From: Pseudomonas sp. Teo4
Lineage (GTDB): Bacteria > Pseudomonadota > Gammaproteobacteria > Pseudomonadales > Pseudomonadaceae
NCBI RefSeq assembly: GCF_034387475.1
Contig: NZ_JAXCIL010000002.1
Span: forward strand, 1-64,000
Direction of reading: 5' to 3'
DNA: 64,000 nt
This document shows, piece after piece, positions 47,930 to 56,800 of this stretch. Position numbers and translations under genes: made by a program. A model generated the notes under the pieces. It did not search any database. It was given only the letters and a program-made list of their open reading frames with translations, and had not been told where the DNA came from. Position 1 is the stretch's first letter. Each line of letters opens with the position of its first letter.

Positions 47930-48717
47930 CGTGGAATCTGTACCGTCAGCGTCGGGCTCGTCGCGGGGGGCGAAACCAGTTGTTCATTGGCATACAACGC
48001 ATCCAGCCGCTCTTTGCTGACGGCTGCGGCCGGGCAGTCGAACGCCACCTGGCCATCGCGGATACCCACCATCCGAGGGAAATGCGCCAGGGCCAGATCA
48101 ACCGCGTGCAAGCTGGCAACCAGGGTCACGCCATGGGCCTGGGCATGCCGGTTGAGCAGCGCCAGGCTGTGGTCTGCGAGCACCGGGTCCATCGCCGATA
48201 CCGGCTCGTCGGTCAGCAACAGTTCAGGGCGCTGGTACAGTGCCCGGGCGATGCCGACCCGCTGCAACTGGCCACCGGACAATTGCCCGCATTGCACGAA
48301 CAGTTTGTCGGCCAGCCCCAGTTCGGCCAGGACCTGACGAGCACCCGGCACGTCGGTCGGGTAAAGCAGGTTGAGCAAGCCACGCAAGGTACTCCATTGC
48401 CCGAGCCGGCCGGCCAGCACTGCGGTGACCACCCGCTGGCGTGGCGGCAAGGGCGGCGCCTGATGCACCAGGCCAACCCTCGCCCGCAAACGCTGGCGAG
48501 CACCGGCGGACAGTGACCAAGGCTGTTCGCCAAACACTTCCAACTGGCCGGCGCTAGGCTCGATGGCCGTCGCCATCAGGTGCAACAAGCTGGACTTGCC
48601 CGCCCCCGAAGGGCCGATGATTGCGACCCGCTCACCCTGCTCGATACGCAGGTTGATTGCATCGAGGGCACGAACCTGCCCGTGCTGCAGGCCTGCGTTG
48701 TGTAGATGAATAGTCAC
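47923..48717 (-). CDS. Phosphonate/selenate-type ABC ATPase (PhnC-like)
   Basis: 264 residues. Walker A GPSGAGKSS (about 36-44), signature LSGGQLQRVGIARAL (about 146), Walker B LLLTDEPVSAMDP, and switch histidine in VASLHAVDLAL. Start is GTG, overlapping the binding-protein stop by GTGA. Confidence 0.88.
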   Translation of the reverse strand: MTIHLHNAGLQHGQVRALDAINLRIEQGERVAIIGPSGAGKSSLLHLMATAIEPSAGQLEVFGEQPWSLSAGARQRLRARVGLVHQAPPLPPRQRVVTAVLAGRLGQWSTLRGLLNLLYPTDVPGARQVLAELGLADKLFVQCGQLSGGQLQRVGIARALYQRPELLLTDEPVSAMDPVLADHSLALLNRHAQAHGVTLVASLHAVDLALAHFPRMVGIRDGQVAFDCPAAAVSKERLDALYANEQLVSPPATSPTLTVQIPRC

Positions 48718-49568
48718 TTGAGCAGGCCGGCCTCGCGTGCGGCTTGCTCGGTGCCTGCGTAGTTCTCAGGCTTGGTCTCGATGAAACGGCTGGCAGCCTG
48801 TAGGTCGAGAATGGCCTTGTGCTCTGGGTTGGACGGGTCCAGGTCGAGGAAGGCTTTTTTGATCTTCTCCTTCAACGCCGGGTCCATGTTGCCGCGCACG
48901 GTCCAGTTGTAGTCGAAGTACTCCGGGGTGGTGGCGAAGACTTTGACCTTGCTGGTGTCGACCTTGCCGGCATCGACCAGTTTCTGCCACACGCTGGCGT
49001 TGAGCACGCCACCATCGACCTTGCCGGCCTGAACCCAGGCAACCGTGGCGTCATGGGCCCCGGAGTAGGCCACACGACCGAAGTAGCTTTCCGGCTTGAT
49101 GTTGTCTTCCTTGAGCATGAAGTAGCGCGGCATCAGGCTGCCGGAAGTGGACGAGATCGAACCGAAGGCGAACGACTTGCCCTTGAGGTCGGCCAGGCTC
49201 TTCACGTCCGGGTTGGCGGTGATGAACTTGGAGGTGAACTTGGCGTCCTGCTCACGCTGTACCAGCGGCGTGGCCTTGGGGTCTTTCAGGTGTACCTGGA
49301 CGAAGGTAAAACCGCCCAACCAGGCCAGGTCCAGACGGTCGGAAGCCAGCGACTCGACCACCGCCGGGTAATCGGCCACGGGCACAAACTTCACTTCCAT
49401 GCCCAGCTGCTTGGACAGGTACTCCCCCAACGGCTTGAACTTGCGCAGCAGTTCGGTCGGCGCTTCGTCGGGGATGGCACTGACCCGCAGGGTGTCGGCA
49501 GCCTGGGCGATGACGGCGCAGCAGGACAGCACGAGGCCGGCGGCAAGGGCCAGAGGGCGTTTGAGCAT
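48714..49568 (-). CDS. Periplasmic binding protein, putative selenate/phosphonate transporter
   Basis: 284 residues, PhnD-like. Signal peptide LALAAGLVLSCCAVIAQAAD; mature part begins TLRVSAIPDEAPTELLRKF, with ADYPAVVESLASDRLDLAWL and FGSISSTSGSLMPRYFML, where Ser/Thr residues cap an oxyanion in this fold. A PhnD subgroup is named putative selenate binding protein in annotation practice because it sits beside selenium genes; here selD-mnmH is divergent 127 bases away. Selenate or selenite is therefore the favoured substrate, phosphite or phosphonate the alternative. ATG 49568 leaves a good signal peptide and follows GGAG. Confidence 0.82.
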   Translation of the reverse strand: MLKRPLALAAGLVLSCCAVIAQAADTLRVSAIPDEAPTELLRKFKPLGEYLSKQLGMEVKFVPVADYPAVVESLASDRLDLAWLGGFTFVQVHLKDPKATPLVQREQDAKFTSKFITANPDVKSLADLKGKSFAFGSISSTSGSLMPRYFMLKEDNIKPESYFGRVAYSGAHDATVAWVQAGKVDGGVLNASVWQKLVDAGKVDTSKVKVFATTPEYFDYNWTVRGNMDPALKEKIKKAFLDLDPSNPEHKAILDLQAASRFIETKPENYAGTEQAAREAGLLK

Positions 49569-49695
49569 GGGGGTTCTCCGGTTCAATAGCGGGGAAAGGG
49601 CCGGCATCCGCGCCGACCGTGGCAAGTATAAGAGTCCATGGCGCAAAGACCAGCTTTGCTACAATCGCGCAACCTATTGAGCGTTCGAGGTACAT

Positions 49696-50730
49696 ATGAG
49701 CGAGCCGATTCGCCTGACCCAATACAGCCACGGTGCCGGCTGTGGCTGCAAGATCTCCCCCAAGGTGTTGGATGTGATCCTCGCTGAAAGCGGTACCCAG
49801 GCCCTGGACCCGAAGCTTTGGGTCGGCAACGCCTCACGCGACGACGCCGCCGTCTACGCGCTGGACGATGAACGCGGCGTGGTCTCGACCACCGACTTCT
49901 TCATGCCGATCGTCGATGACCCGTACGACTTCGGCCGCATCGCCGCCACCAACGCCATCAGCGACATCTACGCCATGGGCGGCGACCCGTTGATGGCCAT
50001 CGCCATTCTCGGCTGGCCCGTCAACGTGCTGCCACCGGAAGTGGCCCGTGAAGTGATCCGTGGCGGCCGCGCCGTATGCGCCGAAGCCGGCATCCCTCTG
50101 GCCGGTGGCCACTCCATCGACGCCCCGGAACCGATCTTCGGCCTGGCCGTCACCGGCGTGGTCAGCAAGCGCCACCTCAAGCGCAATGACACCGCCACCG
50201 CCGGCTGCCGCCTGTACCTGACCAAGCCGCTGGGCATCGGCATCCTCACCACCGCCGAGAAGAAGGCCAAGCTGCGCGAGCAGGACCAGGGCCTGGCCCG
50301 CGACTGGATGTGCACGCTCAACACCCCCGGCAGCCGCTTCGGCAAGCTTGACGGCGTCAAGGCAATGACCGACGTGACCGGTTTCGGCCTGCTCGGGCAC
50401 TTGGTGGAGCTGGCCGAAGGCAGTGGCCTGACCGCGCACCTGAATTACGCTGCCGTGCCACGCCTGCCCAGCGTCGACCACTACCTGGCCGAAGGCTGCA
50501 TTCCAGGTGGCACCCTGCGCAATTTCGACAGCTATGGCCACAAGATCGGCGCCCTGAGCGACGACCAGAAGCACCTGCTGTGCGACCCACAAACCAGCGG
50601 TGGTTTGCTGGTGGCTGTTACCCCTGAGGGTGAAGCAGAGTTTCTGGCTGTTGCTGCCGAATTGGGCCTGAATCTGGCTCCGATCGGCGCACTGGTCGAG
50701 CGACAGAGTCACGCGGTCGAGGTGATCTGA
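49696..50730 (+). CDS. selD: Selenophosphate synthase SelD
   Basis: 344 residues. The catalytic pair is Cys16 and Lys19 in [11 protein letters not shown]; the site uses Cys, not selenocysteine. [20 protein letters not shown] and [11 protein letters not shown] bind ATP and metal. It turns selenide and ATP into selenophosphate, the donor for selenocysteine and for 2-selenouridine in tRNA. A TACAAT -10-like element is at 49660-49665. One-base overlap with mnmH. Confidence 0.95.
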   Translation: MSEPIRLTQYSHGAGCGCKISPKVLDVILAESGTQALDPKLWVGNASRDDAAVYALDDERGVVSTTDFFMPIVDDPYDFGRIAATNAISDIYAMGGDPLMAIAILGWPVNVLPPEVAREVIRGGRAVCAEAGIPLAGGHSIDAPEPIFGLAVTGVVSKRHLKRNDTATAGCRLYLTKPLGIGILTTAEKKAKLREQDQGLARDWMCTLNTPGSRFGKLDGVKAMTDVTGFGLLGHLVELAEGSGLTAHLNYAAVPRLPSVDHYLAEGCIPGGTLRNFDSYGHKIGALSDDQKHLLCDPQTSGGLLVAVTPEGEAEFLAVAAELGLNLAPIGALVERQSHAVEVI

Positions 50731-51827
50731 TGCGCCCCGACTGCACCGATTTTCGACAGCTGTTTCTCGACGACGCGCCGATGATGGACATGCGCGCGCC
50801 CATCGAATTCGCCAAAGGCGCCTTTCCCGGCACCGTCAACCTGCCGCTGATGACCGATCAGGAACGGCAGAAGGTCGGCACCTGCTACAAGCAGCAAGGC
50901 CAGGCCGCCGCCATCACCTTGGGCCACCAACTGGTCAGCGGCACCATCAAACGCGAGCGCCTGCATGCCTGGGCCAGCTTTGCCAAGGCCAACCCCAACG
51001 GCTACCTGTACTGCTTCCGCGGCGGCCTGCGCTCTCTGATCGTTCAGCAGTGGCTGCGGGACGAAGCCGGAATCGACTACCCACGCATCAAGGGTGGCTA
51101 CAAAGCCTTGCGTACTTTCTTGCTGGAAACTACCCAGCAGGCGGTGGAGCAATGCGATTTCGTGCTGGTTGGCGGCCTTACCGGCACCGGCAAGACCGAT
51201 GTCTTGCACCAACTGAGCAACGTGCTGGACCTGGAAGGCCACGCCAACCATCGTGGCTCCAGTTTCGGCAAGCGCGCCACCGCGCAACCCTCGCAGATCG
51301 ACTTCGAGAACCGCCTGGCCATCGACGTACTGAAAAAGCGCGCACGCGGCATCGAGCAATTCGTGCTCGAGGATGAAGGCCGCATCGTTGGCAGTTGCTC
51401 AGTGCCGCTGGAGCTGTACCAGGGCATGCAGCAGTACCCGATGGTTTGGCTGGAGGACAGTTTCGAGAACCGCGTGGAACGCATCCTTCGCGACTACGTG
51501 GTCAACCTGAGCGCCGAATTCATCTCGCTGCACGGTGAGGAACTTGGCCAACGGCTGTTTGCCGAGCGCATGCTCAAGAGCATGACCAACATCCACAAAC
51601 GCCTGGGCGGTGAGCGTTTCCAGCGTTTGTCCGAAATCATGCAGCAGGCCCTGGACGAGCAACAGCGCTGCGGTGCAGTGGACTTGCACCGAGGTTGGAT
51701 CGAAGGCTTGCTGAAGGAGTATTACGACCCGATGTACGCCTACCAGCGCGACGCCAAGGCAGAGCGCATCGAATTTGCCGGGGATGCGGTGGAGGTGCGC
51801 GAGTACCTCAAGGCACGTAGACATTAG
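50730..51827 (+). CDS. mnmH: tRNA 2-selenouridine synthase MnmH (SelU/YbbB)
   Basis: 365 residues. N-terminal rhodanese domain with the active cysteine in [12 protein letters not shown] (about residue 95), then a P-loop domain with [12 protein letters not shown] (about 149-160). It swaps sulfur for selenium at the wobble uridine of tRNA-Lys, -Glu and -Gln, using selenophosphate from SelD. ATG shares its A with the selD stop, so the two are coupled. Confidence 0.95.
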   Translation: MRPDCTDFRQLFLDDAPMMDMRAPIEFAKGAFPGTVNLPLMTDQERQKVGTCYKQQGQAAAITLGHQLVSGTIKRERLHAWASFAKANPNGYLYCFRGGLRSLIVQQWLRDEAGIDYPRIKGGYKALRTFLLETTQQAVEQCDFVLVGGLTGTGKTDVLHQLSNVLDLEGHANHRGSSFGKRATAQPSQIDFENRLAIDVLKKRARGIEQFVLEDEGRIVGSCSVPLELYQGMQQYPMVWLEDSFENRVERILRDYVVNLSAEFISLHGEELGQRLFAERMLKSMTNIHKRLGGERFQRLSEIMQQALDEQQRCGAVDLHRGWIEGLLKEYYDPMYAYQRDAKAERIEFAGDAVEVREYLKARRH

Positions 51828-51841
51828 GGGCCGCTGAGCGG

Positions 51842-51931
51842 CCCAATCGCCGGCAAGCCGGCTCCCACAGGTAATGCGGTGATCTCAAGGTCGTCGCGGT
51901 CCATGTGGGAGCCGGCTTGCCGGCGATAGGG
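51842..51931. repeat. REP doublet
   Basis: Inverted 28-base arms (51842-51869 and 51904-51931) with the CGCCGGCAAGCCGGCTCCCA core. A GGGCCGCTGAGCGGCCC hairpin overlaps the left edge (51828-51844) and may act as the mnmH 3' end. Confidence 0.88.
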
Positions 51932-51946
51932 CCGGTGCACCCGACC

Positions 51947-52336
51947 TCACTGCCCAGGGCTCAGCACCCGCTCCAGCTCCGCCGCTCTCTCTCGGGTCAT
52001 ATCCAGCACACACATCCCGCCTTCCAGTTGAGCCATGGTCCCGCCACTGGCCTGAACATGGAACTGGCAGTTGCCATCGCGATAGGCCATCCACTGGCGC
52101 TGCACCTCTCGCAGGCTCTTCTGCTGCCCAGCATCAAGCTTGGCCAGCAGTTGCTTGTATACCCGATTCAGCCGCTGGTCCTGCAACGAACGCTCCTGCT
52201 GAATGCAGGCACTCATCGCCGCCGTGCTGGCAGCCTTGTCCATGCACTGGCTGTAACCCGGCGAGTTATCCTCGGCCAAGGCGTGCGGCAAAAAGCCGAG
52301 CAACCCAAGACCTATCAGGTAATGCTTGATCATCAT
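51947..52336 (-). CDS. LprI-like DUF1311 secreted protein
   Basis: 129 residues. Signal peptide (HYLIGLGLLGFLPHALAED) then a helical DUF1311 domain: CMDKAASTAAMSACIQQE, LNRVYKQLLAKLDAGQQKSL, QRQWMAYRDGNCQF. Four cysteines in the mature part (31-CMDK, ACIQ, NCQF, MCVL regions) fit two disulfides. The family is named after the lysozyme inhibitor LprI; inhibition here is untested. GGAGGGACG precedes two tandem ATGs. Confidence 0.8.
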   Translation of the reverse strand: MMIKHYLIGLGLLGFLPHALAEDNSPGYSQCMDKAASTAAMSACIQQERSLQDQRLNRVYKQLLAKLDAGQQKSLREVQRQWMAYRDGNCQFHVQASGGTMAQLEGGMCVLDMTRERAAELERVLSPGQ

Positions 52337-52354
52337 CGTCCCTCCTGGTGAACA

Positions 52355-52939
52355 TCAAAGCGCCTGCGACTGCTCCGGCGGCATCAGCACCTTGCCAGGC
52401 TCGAAGCGCAACGATGGCATCTGTGTCGCCGCGTACAAGGTCACGCCCAAGGCTGCAATCAACGCCACATCGAGCCAGCGCCAGCCAGGCATGTCTTCAG
52501 CACTGCGCGCCTTCCAACAATGCCAGGCCTGGCCTGCACAGAACGTCAGCATCGTCATCAGCCACAGATAGAAACCCATACCAAACCCGATGCGGTTCTG
52601 GAATTCGTAGCTCTGATTGTCGGGAAGGCGCTCGATGCCAAAGCTGCTGGCGGCCAGGTACAAGGCCCCCAGCCCGCACACCAACGCCAGCCGGCGATAA
52701 CGACGATGGGCCAGGATTGCCAGCGCCAGCAGCGGGTTGGCGAACCACTGGAACAACCCGAATGGCACGCCCCACGGTCCGTACAGCAACATTTGCAAAG
52801 CAGGCATGCTCCGCCCGCCACTCAACAGAGCACCGTCAAATGCCAGGCTGAGCAGGTACAAGGCGAGGCTGAGGGTCAGGTAGAAAGCTGGCAAACGGCG
52901 GCTCCGCGTACAGTCATCAAAACGCCGACCATACAGCAC
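52355..52939 (-). CDS. Uncharacterised integral membrane protein
   Basis: 194 residues, start GTG 52939 uncertain. Five hydrophobic segments: AFYLTLSLALYLLSLAF, LLYGPWGVPFGLFQWFANPLL, LALVCGLGALYLAASSF, FGMGFYLWLMTMLTFCAG and LDVALIAALGVTLYA. I do not recognise the family. Lies between the acetyltransferase and the LprI-like gene on the same strand with short gaps, so probably one transcript. Confidence 0.6.
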   Translation of the reverse strand: MLYGRRFDDCTRSRRLPAFYLTLSLALYLLSLAFDGALLSGGRSMPALQMLLYGPWGVPFGLFQWFANPLLALAILAHRRYRRLALVCGLGALYLAASSFGIERLPDNQSYEFQNRIGFGMGFYLWLMTMLTFCAGQAWHCWKARSAEDMPGWRWLDVALIAALGVTLYAATQMPSLRFEPGKVLMPPEQSQAL

Positions 52940-52946
52940 CCAGGTG

Positions 52947-53510
52947 TCACGCGACAGGCGGCTCCAGTAGCAGGCCGTAAATCCCCGAGTCGGTCAGTTC
53001 GCCCGCCACGCACCAGCGAGCCCGCAGCGTGCCCTCCAGAACAAACCCCTGGCGTTCCAGCGTACGGGCCGAGCCATTGTTGCGCGGGTCGATTTCCGCC
53101 TCCAGGCGGCGCATGTGCAAGGTGTGTGCGAGGTAATCGATGAAGCAGGTCAGCGCTTCATCCATGTATCCCCTGCCCTGCACCGCGCTGGCCAGGCAAT
53201 AGCCGACTTCGCCGCGACGGGAGACATCATCGATATTGAACAACTGGACCATGCCGATCAGCTCGCCGTTGTCCCGGCGGTACATGCCCAGCTTCAACTG
53301 GTCGCCGTTGGCGTAGGCTTCGCGGTCGGCTGCAAGGGCGCTCTGGGCTTCGGCAAGGTCTTGCCAGGGAGCGTGGTGCCAGTAACGCATGACCTCGGGG
53401 TCGGCCATGATCGCCAGCCATTGCGCGGCATCGCCATGGCGCATCGGGCGCAAGTGTAGGCGTGGGCTGTCGAGGCAGAGGTCACTGGGGAAACTGCGGG
53501 GTGGGGTCAC
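52947..53510 (-). CDS. RimJ/RimL-type GNAT acetyltransferase
   Basis: 187 residues. Starts with RLHLRPMRHGDAAQWLAIM; acetyl-CoA loop in GEVGYCLASAVQGRGYMDEA; then EIDPRNNGSARTLERQGFVLEG. Typical of the RimJ/RimL (Acetyltransf_3) branch. GTG 53510 is preferred as AGGAGA lies 6 bases upstream; ATG 53528 gives six extra residues. Substrate unknown. Confidence 0.82.
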   Translation of the reverse strand: MTPPRSFPSDLCLDSPRLHLRPMRHGDAAQWLAIMADPEVMRYWHHAPWQDLAEAQSALAADREAYANGDQLKLGMYRRDNGELIGMVQLFNIDDVSRRGEVGYCLASAVQGRGYMDEALTCFIDYLAHTLHMRRLEAEIDPRNNGSARTLERQGFVLEGTLRARWCVAGELTDSGIYGLLLEPPVA

Positions 53511-53605
53511 GCCGGATCTCCTGTCCATTGCTGGGGAGATGACAGTTTAACGTCAGATGGCGTGCTTCGGGGGGGCTGACGTGAGGTGGGTGGTTGTGCC
53601 AAGAA

Positions 53606-53822
53606 CGAGCGCCGCCCGCGCGGCGCATCGCGAGCAAGGCTCGCTCCTACGTTTGTTTCTGGCCAGTTATGCCTGCGCGATTTGCGCGCGACCGCTTTGG
53701 TGCACGACGCGATATTGAGTCGTACAAGCAAGGCGGTCGCGCGCGCTTGGCACAGGCGTTATTGGCCGTAAACAAACGTAGGAGCGAGCCTTGCTCGCGA
53801 TGCGCCGCGCGGGCGGCGCTCG
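53606..53822. repeat. 217-bp long-arm palindrome
   Basis: Bases 53606-53658 are perfectly complementary to 53770-53822 (53 bp). The pairing continues with mismatches toward the centre near 53714: GCCTG/CAGGC, GCGCGCGACCGC/GCGGTCGCGCGC. The outer arms hold the REP-like GCGAGCAAGGCTCGCTCCTAC. It lies between the acetyltransferase gene and the autotransporter stop codon (53869), the whole 338-base gap having no gene. Confidence 0.88.
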
Positions 53823-53866
53823 ATCTCATGGGCGCTAAACATCCCATGCCAATAACCCACCCCACC

Positions 53867-56800
53867 TCAGAACGGCATGCTGAAGCCCACCACTACCCCA
53901 TGGTCGCGATTCTCATTGGACAATTGCCCTGAATACCCGACGCCCAGCTTGCCACTGGCGCCCACGCTCACGTCCAGCCCCACCTCGACCACCGCCGCAT
54001 CCTTGGCAATCGGCACACCCTCGGTGCTGAACCCGGAGCCGCCATCGATGAAGCGCAGGCTGGCATCTGGTTTGTCGTCCCCAAAGGCATGGCGCCAGCC
54101 AAGCGATACCCGTGGCGTGATCGTGCCACCGTTGTCGAGTTTGATAAGCTTGCCGGCCCGCACACCCAATGTGGAGTAGGTCACGTCCTGATCGACCTTG
54201 CCCTCCAGTCGCCCTGCCCCACCCTTCTCATGGGCGGTATCGCTGTCGTAGTTGACGTAGGCCAGCCCGGCGAACGGTTCCAGGGCAACGCCACCAGCAT
54301 CGATGGCATAGCCCACTTCGCCGAACACCTGTGCACTGCGCGCCTTGTACTTGGCCTTGAGGCGATCGTCGTAGCTGCCCACCGAGACATCGCGCTTGGT
54401 GTCGATATCATGCCAGGCGTAGGCCACGCCCAGGCGTGCGGCGAGGGCGTCCAGCTGGTAGCCCAGGTAGGTGGTCAGGTGGTAGCTGTCGACACTGGCG
54501 TCCGAACGGCGACGCTGGGCGTCGATGCTGGAGCGGGTATAGCCCGCGGCGATACCGACTTTCCATTGCTCATCCAACGCGCGGTCCACACCCAGCATGA
54601 AGCCCGACAGGTCGCGGTCGACGCTGGCATGGTTGCTGTTGCCGTCATAGTCACCCCAACCACCAATGGCGCGGACCCAGCCGACAGCCTGGCCCTGGCA
54701 ACCTTCGCTGGTCAGCTGCTGGTTGGCGGTGGGTGCCAGGGTTCGCCGTGGGTCGTCCTCGCGGCTGCAGTCGGCCTGGCGCAAGCGGTCGTTGACCGCA
54801 TCGCGGATGTAGCGCGAATCCTCGATCAGCACGGTGGCGGTGCTGGCGTGGATCTCGCCGGACAGGCTGTCGAAGGCACTGCGAGCCGAGTCGCCGTCCA
54901 TGGTCACGATAGTGTTGCGCAATGCCGCCGGGGCACCTGCGCTTTCCAGGGCGGTGGCGACGCCGCGCTGATTATCGCTGGCGGCGACGTCGGCGAACGA
55001 AGTGTCGTTGCGGCTCACCGTCAGGGTGACTTGGTTGGTGCCGTAGTCCAGTGCGCTGTCGATGAATGCCGAGTTGCTCAGGTTGGTGCTGGCGAACGTA
55101 CCAACGACGCCACCGGCCGCGTCGACCACCGTGTACTGGCCGTCGTCATCGTCCAGGTTGGCCACCTGCAGGCTGCCGCCAAGGTTGGCGGTGCCGCCCA
55201 CGTTCAGGTAGTTCGCAGGCTCGACGCCGAGGTCGATCACCAGGGTGCCGCTGGAGCCATTGGTGAAGTTGCCTGTCACGTTCAGGTTACCGGCCGGCCC
55301 TGGCAACACGGTGCCATTGTTGGTCAGCCCGGCCACGGTGCCGTTGCCGGTCAGGGCGGCGCCATTGGCTACGTTCACCTGGGCGTCGAGGGTGGTGCCC
55401 GGATGGGCCGCGTCGCCCACCTGCAGCACACCCTGGTTGACGTTGAAGGTGCCCGTGGTGGCCAGGATGCGCGCGCTAAACAGCGCGCTTGCGGTGGGCT
55501 GGCTGCCGATCAACAACAGGGTGCCGGCACCTTGCTTGGTGGTGGTACCGGTGCCACTCAGGGTGCCGTTGAAGGTGCCGTCGGCAGCTTGCTGGAACAC
55601 CAGGCTGGCATTGTTGACGATGTTGCCCTGCAGGCTGGTGGTGTTGCCGACCAGAGTGCCACCGCTGACGGTGGTACCGCCGCTGTAGGTGTTGGCACCG
55701 CTGAGCACCAGGGTGCCGGCGTCGAGCTTCTCGATGCCGCCCGTGCCCACCAGCGGCGCGCTGATCACGGCGGTGGCACCGGCATTGACCCGCAGCGAAG
55801 CCAGGCTGCCATCTGCAGCGTTGACAGGCGTCAGGCTACCGCCAGCGCCCGGAACCAGCTGATAGCCGCTGCTGAGGAACTGCAGGCCGCTGAAGGACTG
55901 GTTGCCGACCACGGTGACGGTGCCCGGCGCACCACTGAACACACCATACTGGCTGCTCCAACCGTCGACCGTGGTACCGGATGCATTGGTCCATTTGGTG
56001 TCTGGGCCCCAGGTACCGTCGCCACCGCCAATAGTGCCGTCGGGGTTGGTCTTGCCAGCGTTCCAGAACTGCAGCTCGTCACCGTCGTTCTGCACCACCA
56101 GGTTGAGTTGGTTGGCGATGGCGGTCTGCAGGCTGAGGTCGGCCAGGGCCACGCTGCCAGGGATGCCACCGAACACCAGGCCGTTGTCGGTGAGGCTGCC
56201 TCCGTAGCTGAACAACTGGTAGACACCGGTGCCGAAACCACCGGCATCGGTGATGTTCAACGTACCGTCAAGCACCAGGTTGCCGTTGACCTTGACCACC
56301 GTGGTGGACGCGGCCGGTGCACCGAGGGTGAAGTCCAGGGCACTGCCCGAACTCAGGTTGAGGTTGCCCACGGTCAACGGCGTGGCACTCTGGCCGGCAG
56401 CCAGGGTGGCACCATTGGCGATCTGCACGGTACCGCTGTAAGTGCCGCTGCCACCCAGACGGGCGCCAGTGGCAACTTGCACGTTGGCACTGTCGAGGCG
56501 GCCATTGACCAGCAGGCTGCCAGCGTTGACGGTGGTGGCACCGGTCAGGCCGTTGACCCCGGTCAGCAACAGCTCGCCGCTGCCATTCTTGGCCAAGGTG
56601 CCGCTACCGGTGAGGTTGCCGGTGTAGCTGCCATTGGCGCTCTGCTCGAAGGCCAACGCAGCGTTGTTGAGGATGGCGCCCTGCAGGCTGCTGGTGTTGC
56701 CCACAACGCTGCCAGCATTGATCTGGGTGCCGCCGGTGTAGGTGTTGGCACCGCCCAGGGTTAACTGGCCGTTACCGTTTTTCAACAGTCCTCCAGTGCC

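Noticed and set aside
49696..50730. Selenocysteine at the SelD active site
   Set aside because: The codon at that place is TGC (Cys16), and no in-frame TGA occurs before the stop.
54089..56764. An 891-codon + strand frame under the autotransporter
   Set aside because: Shadow of the repeat gene; its periodicity merely mirrors the passenger repeats.
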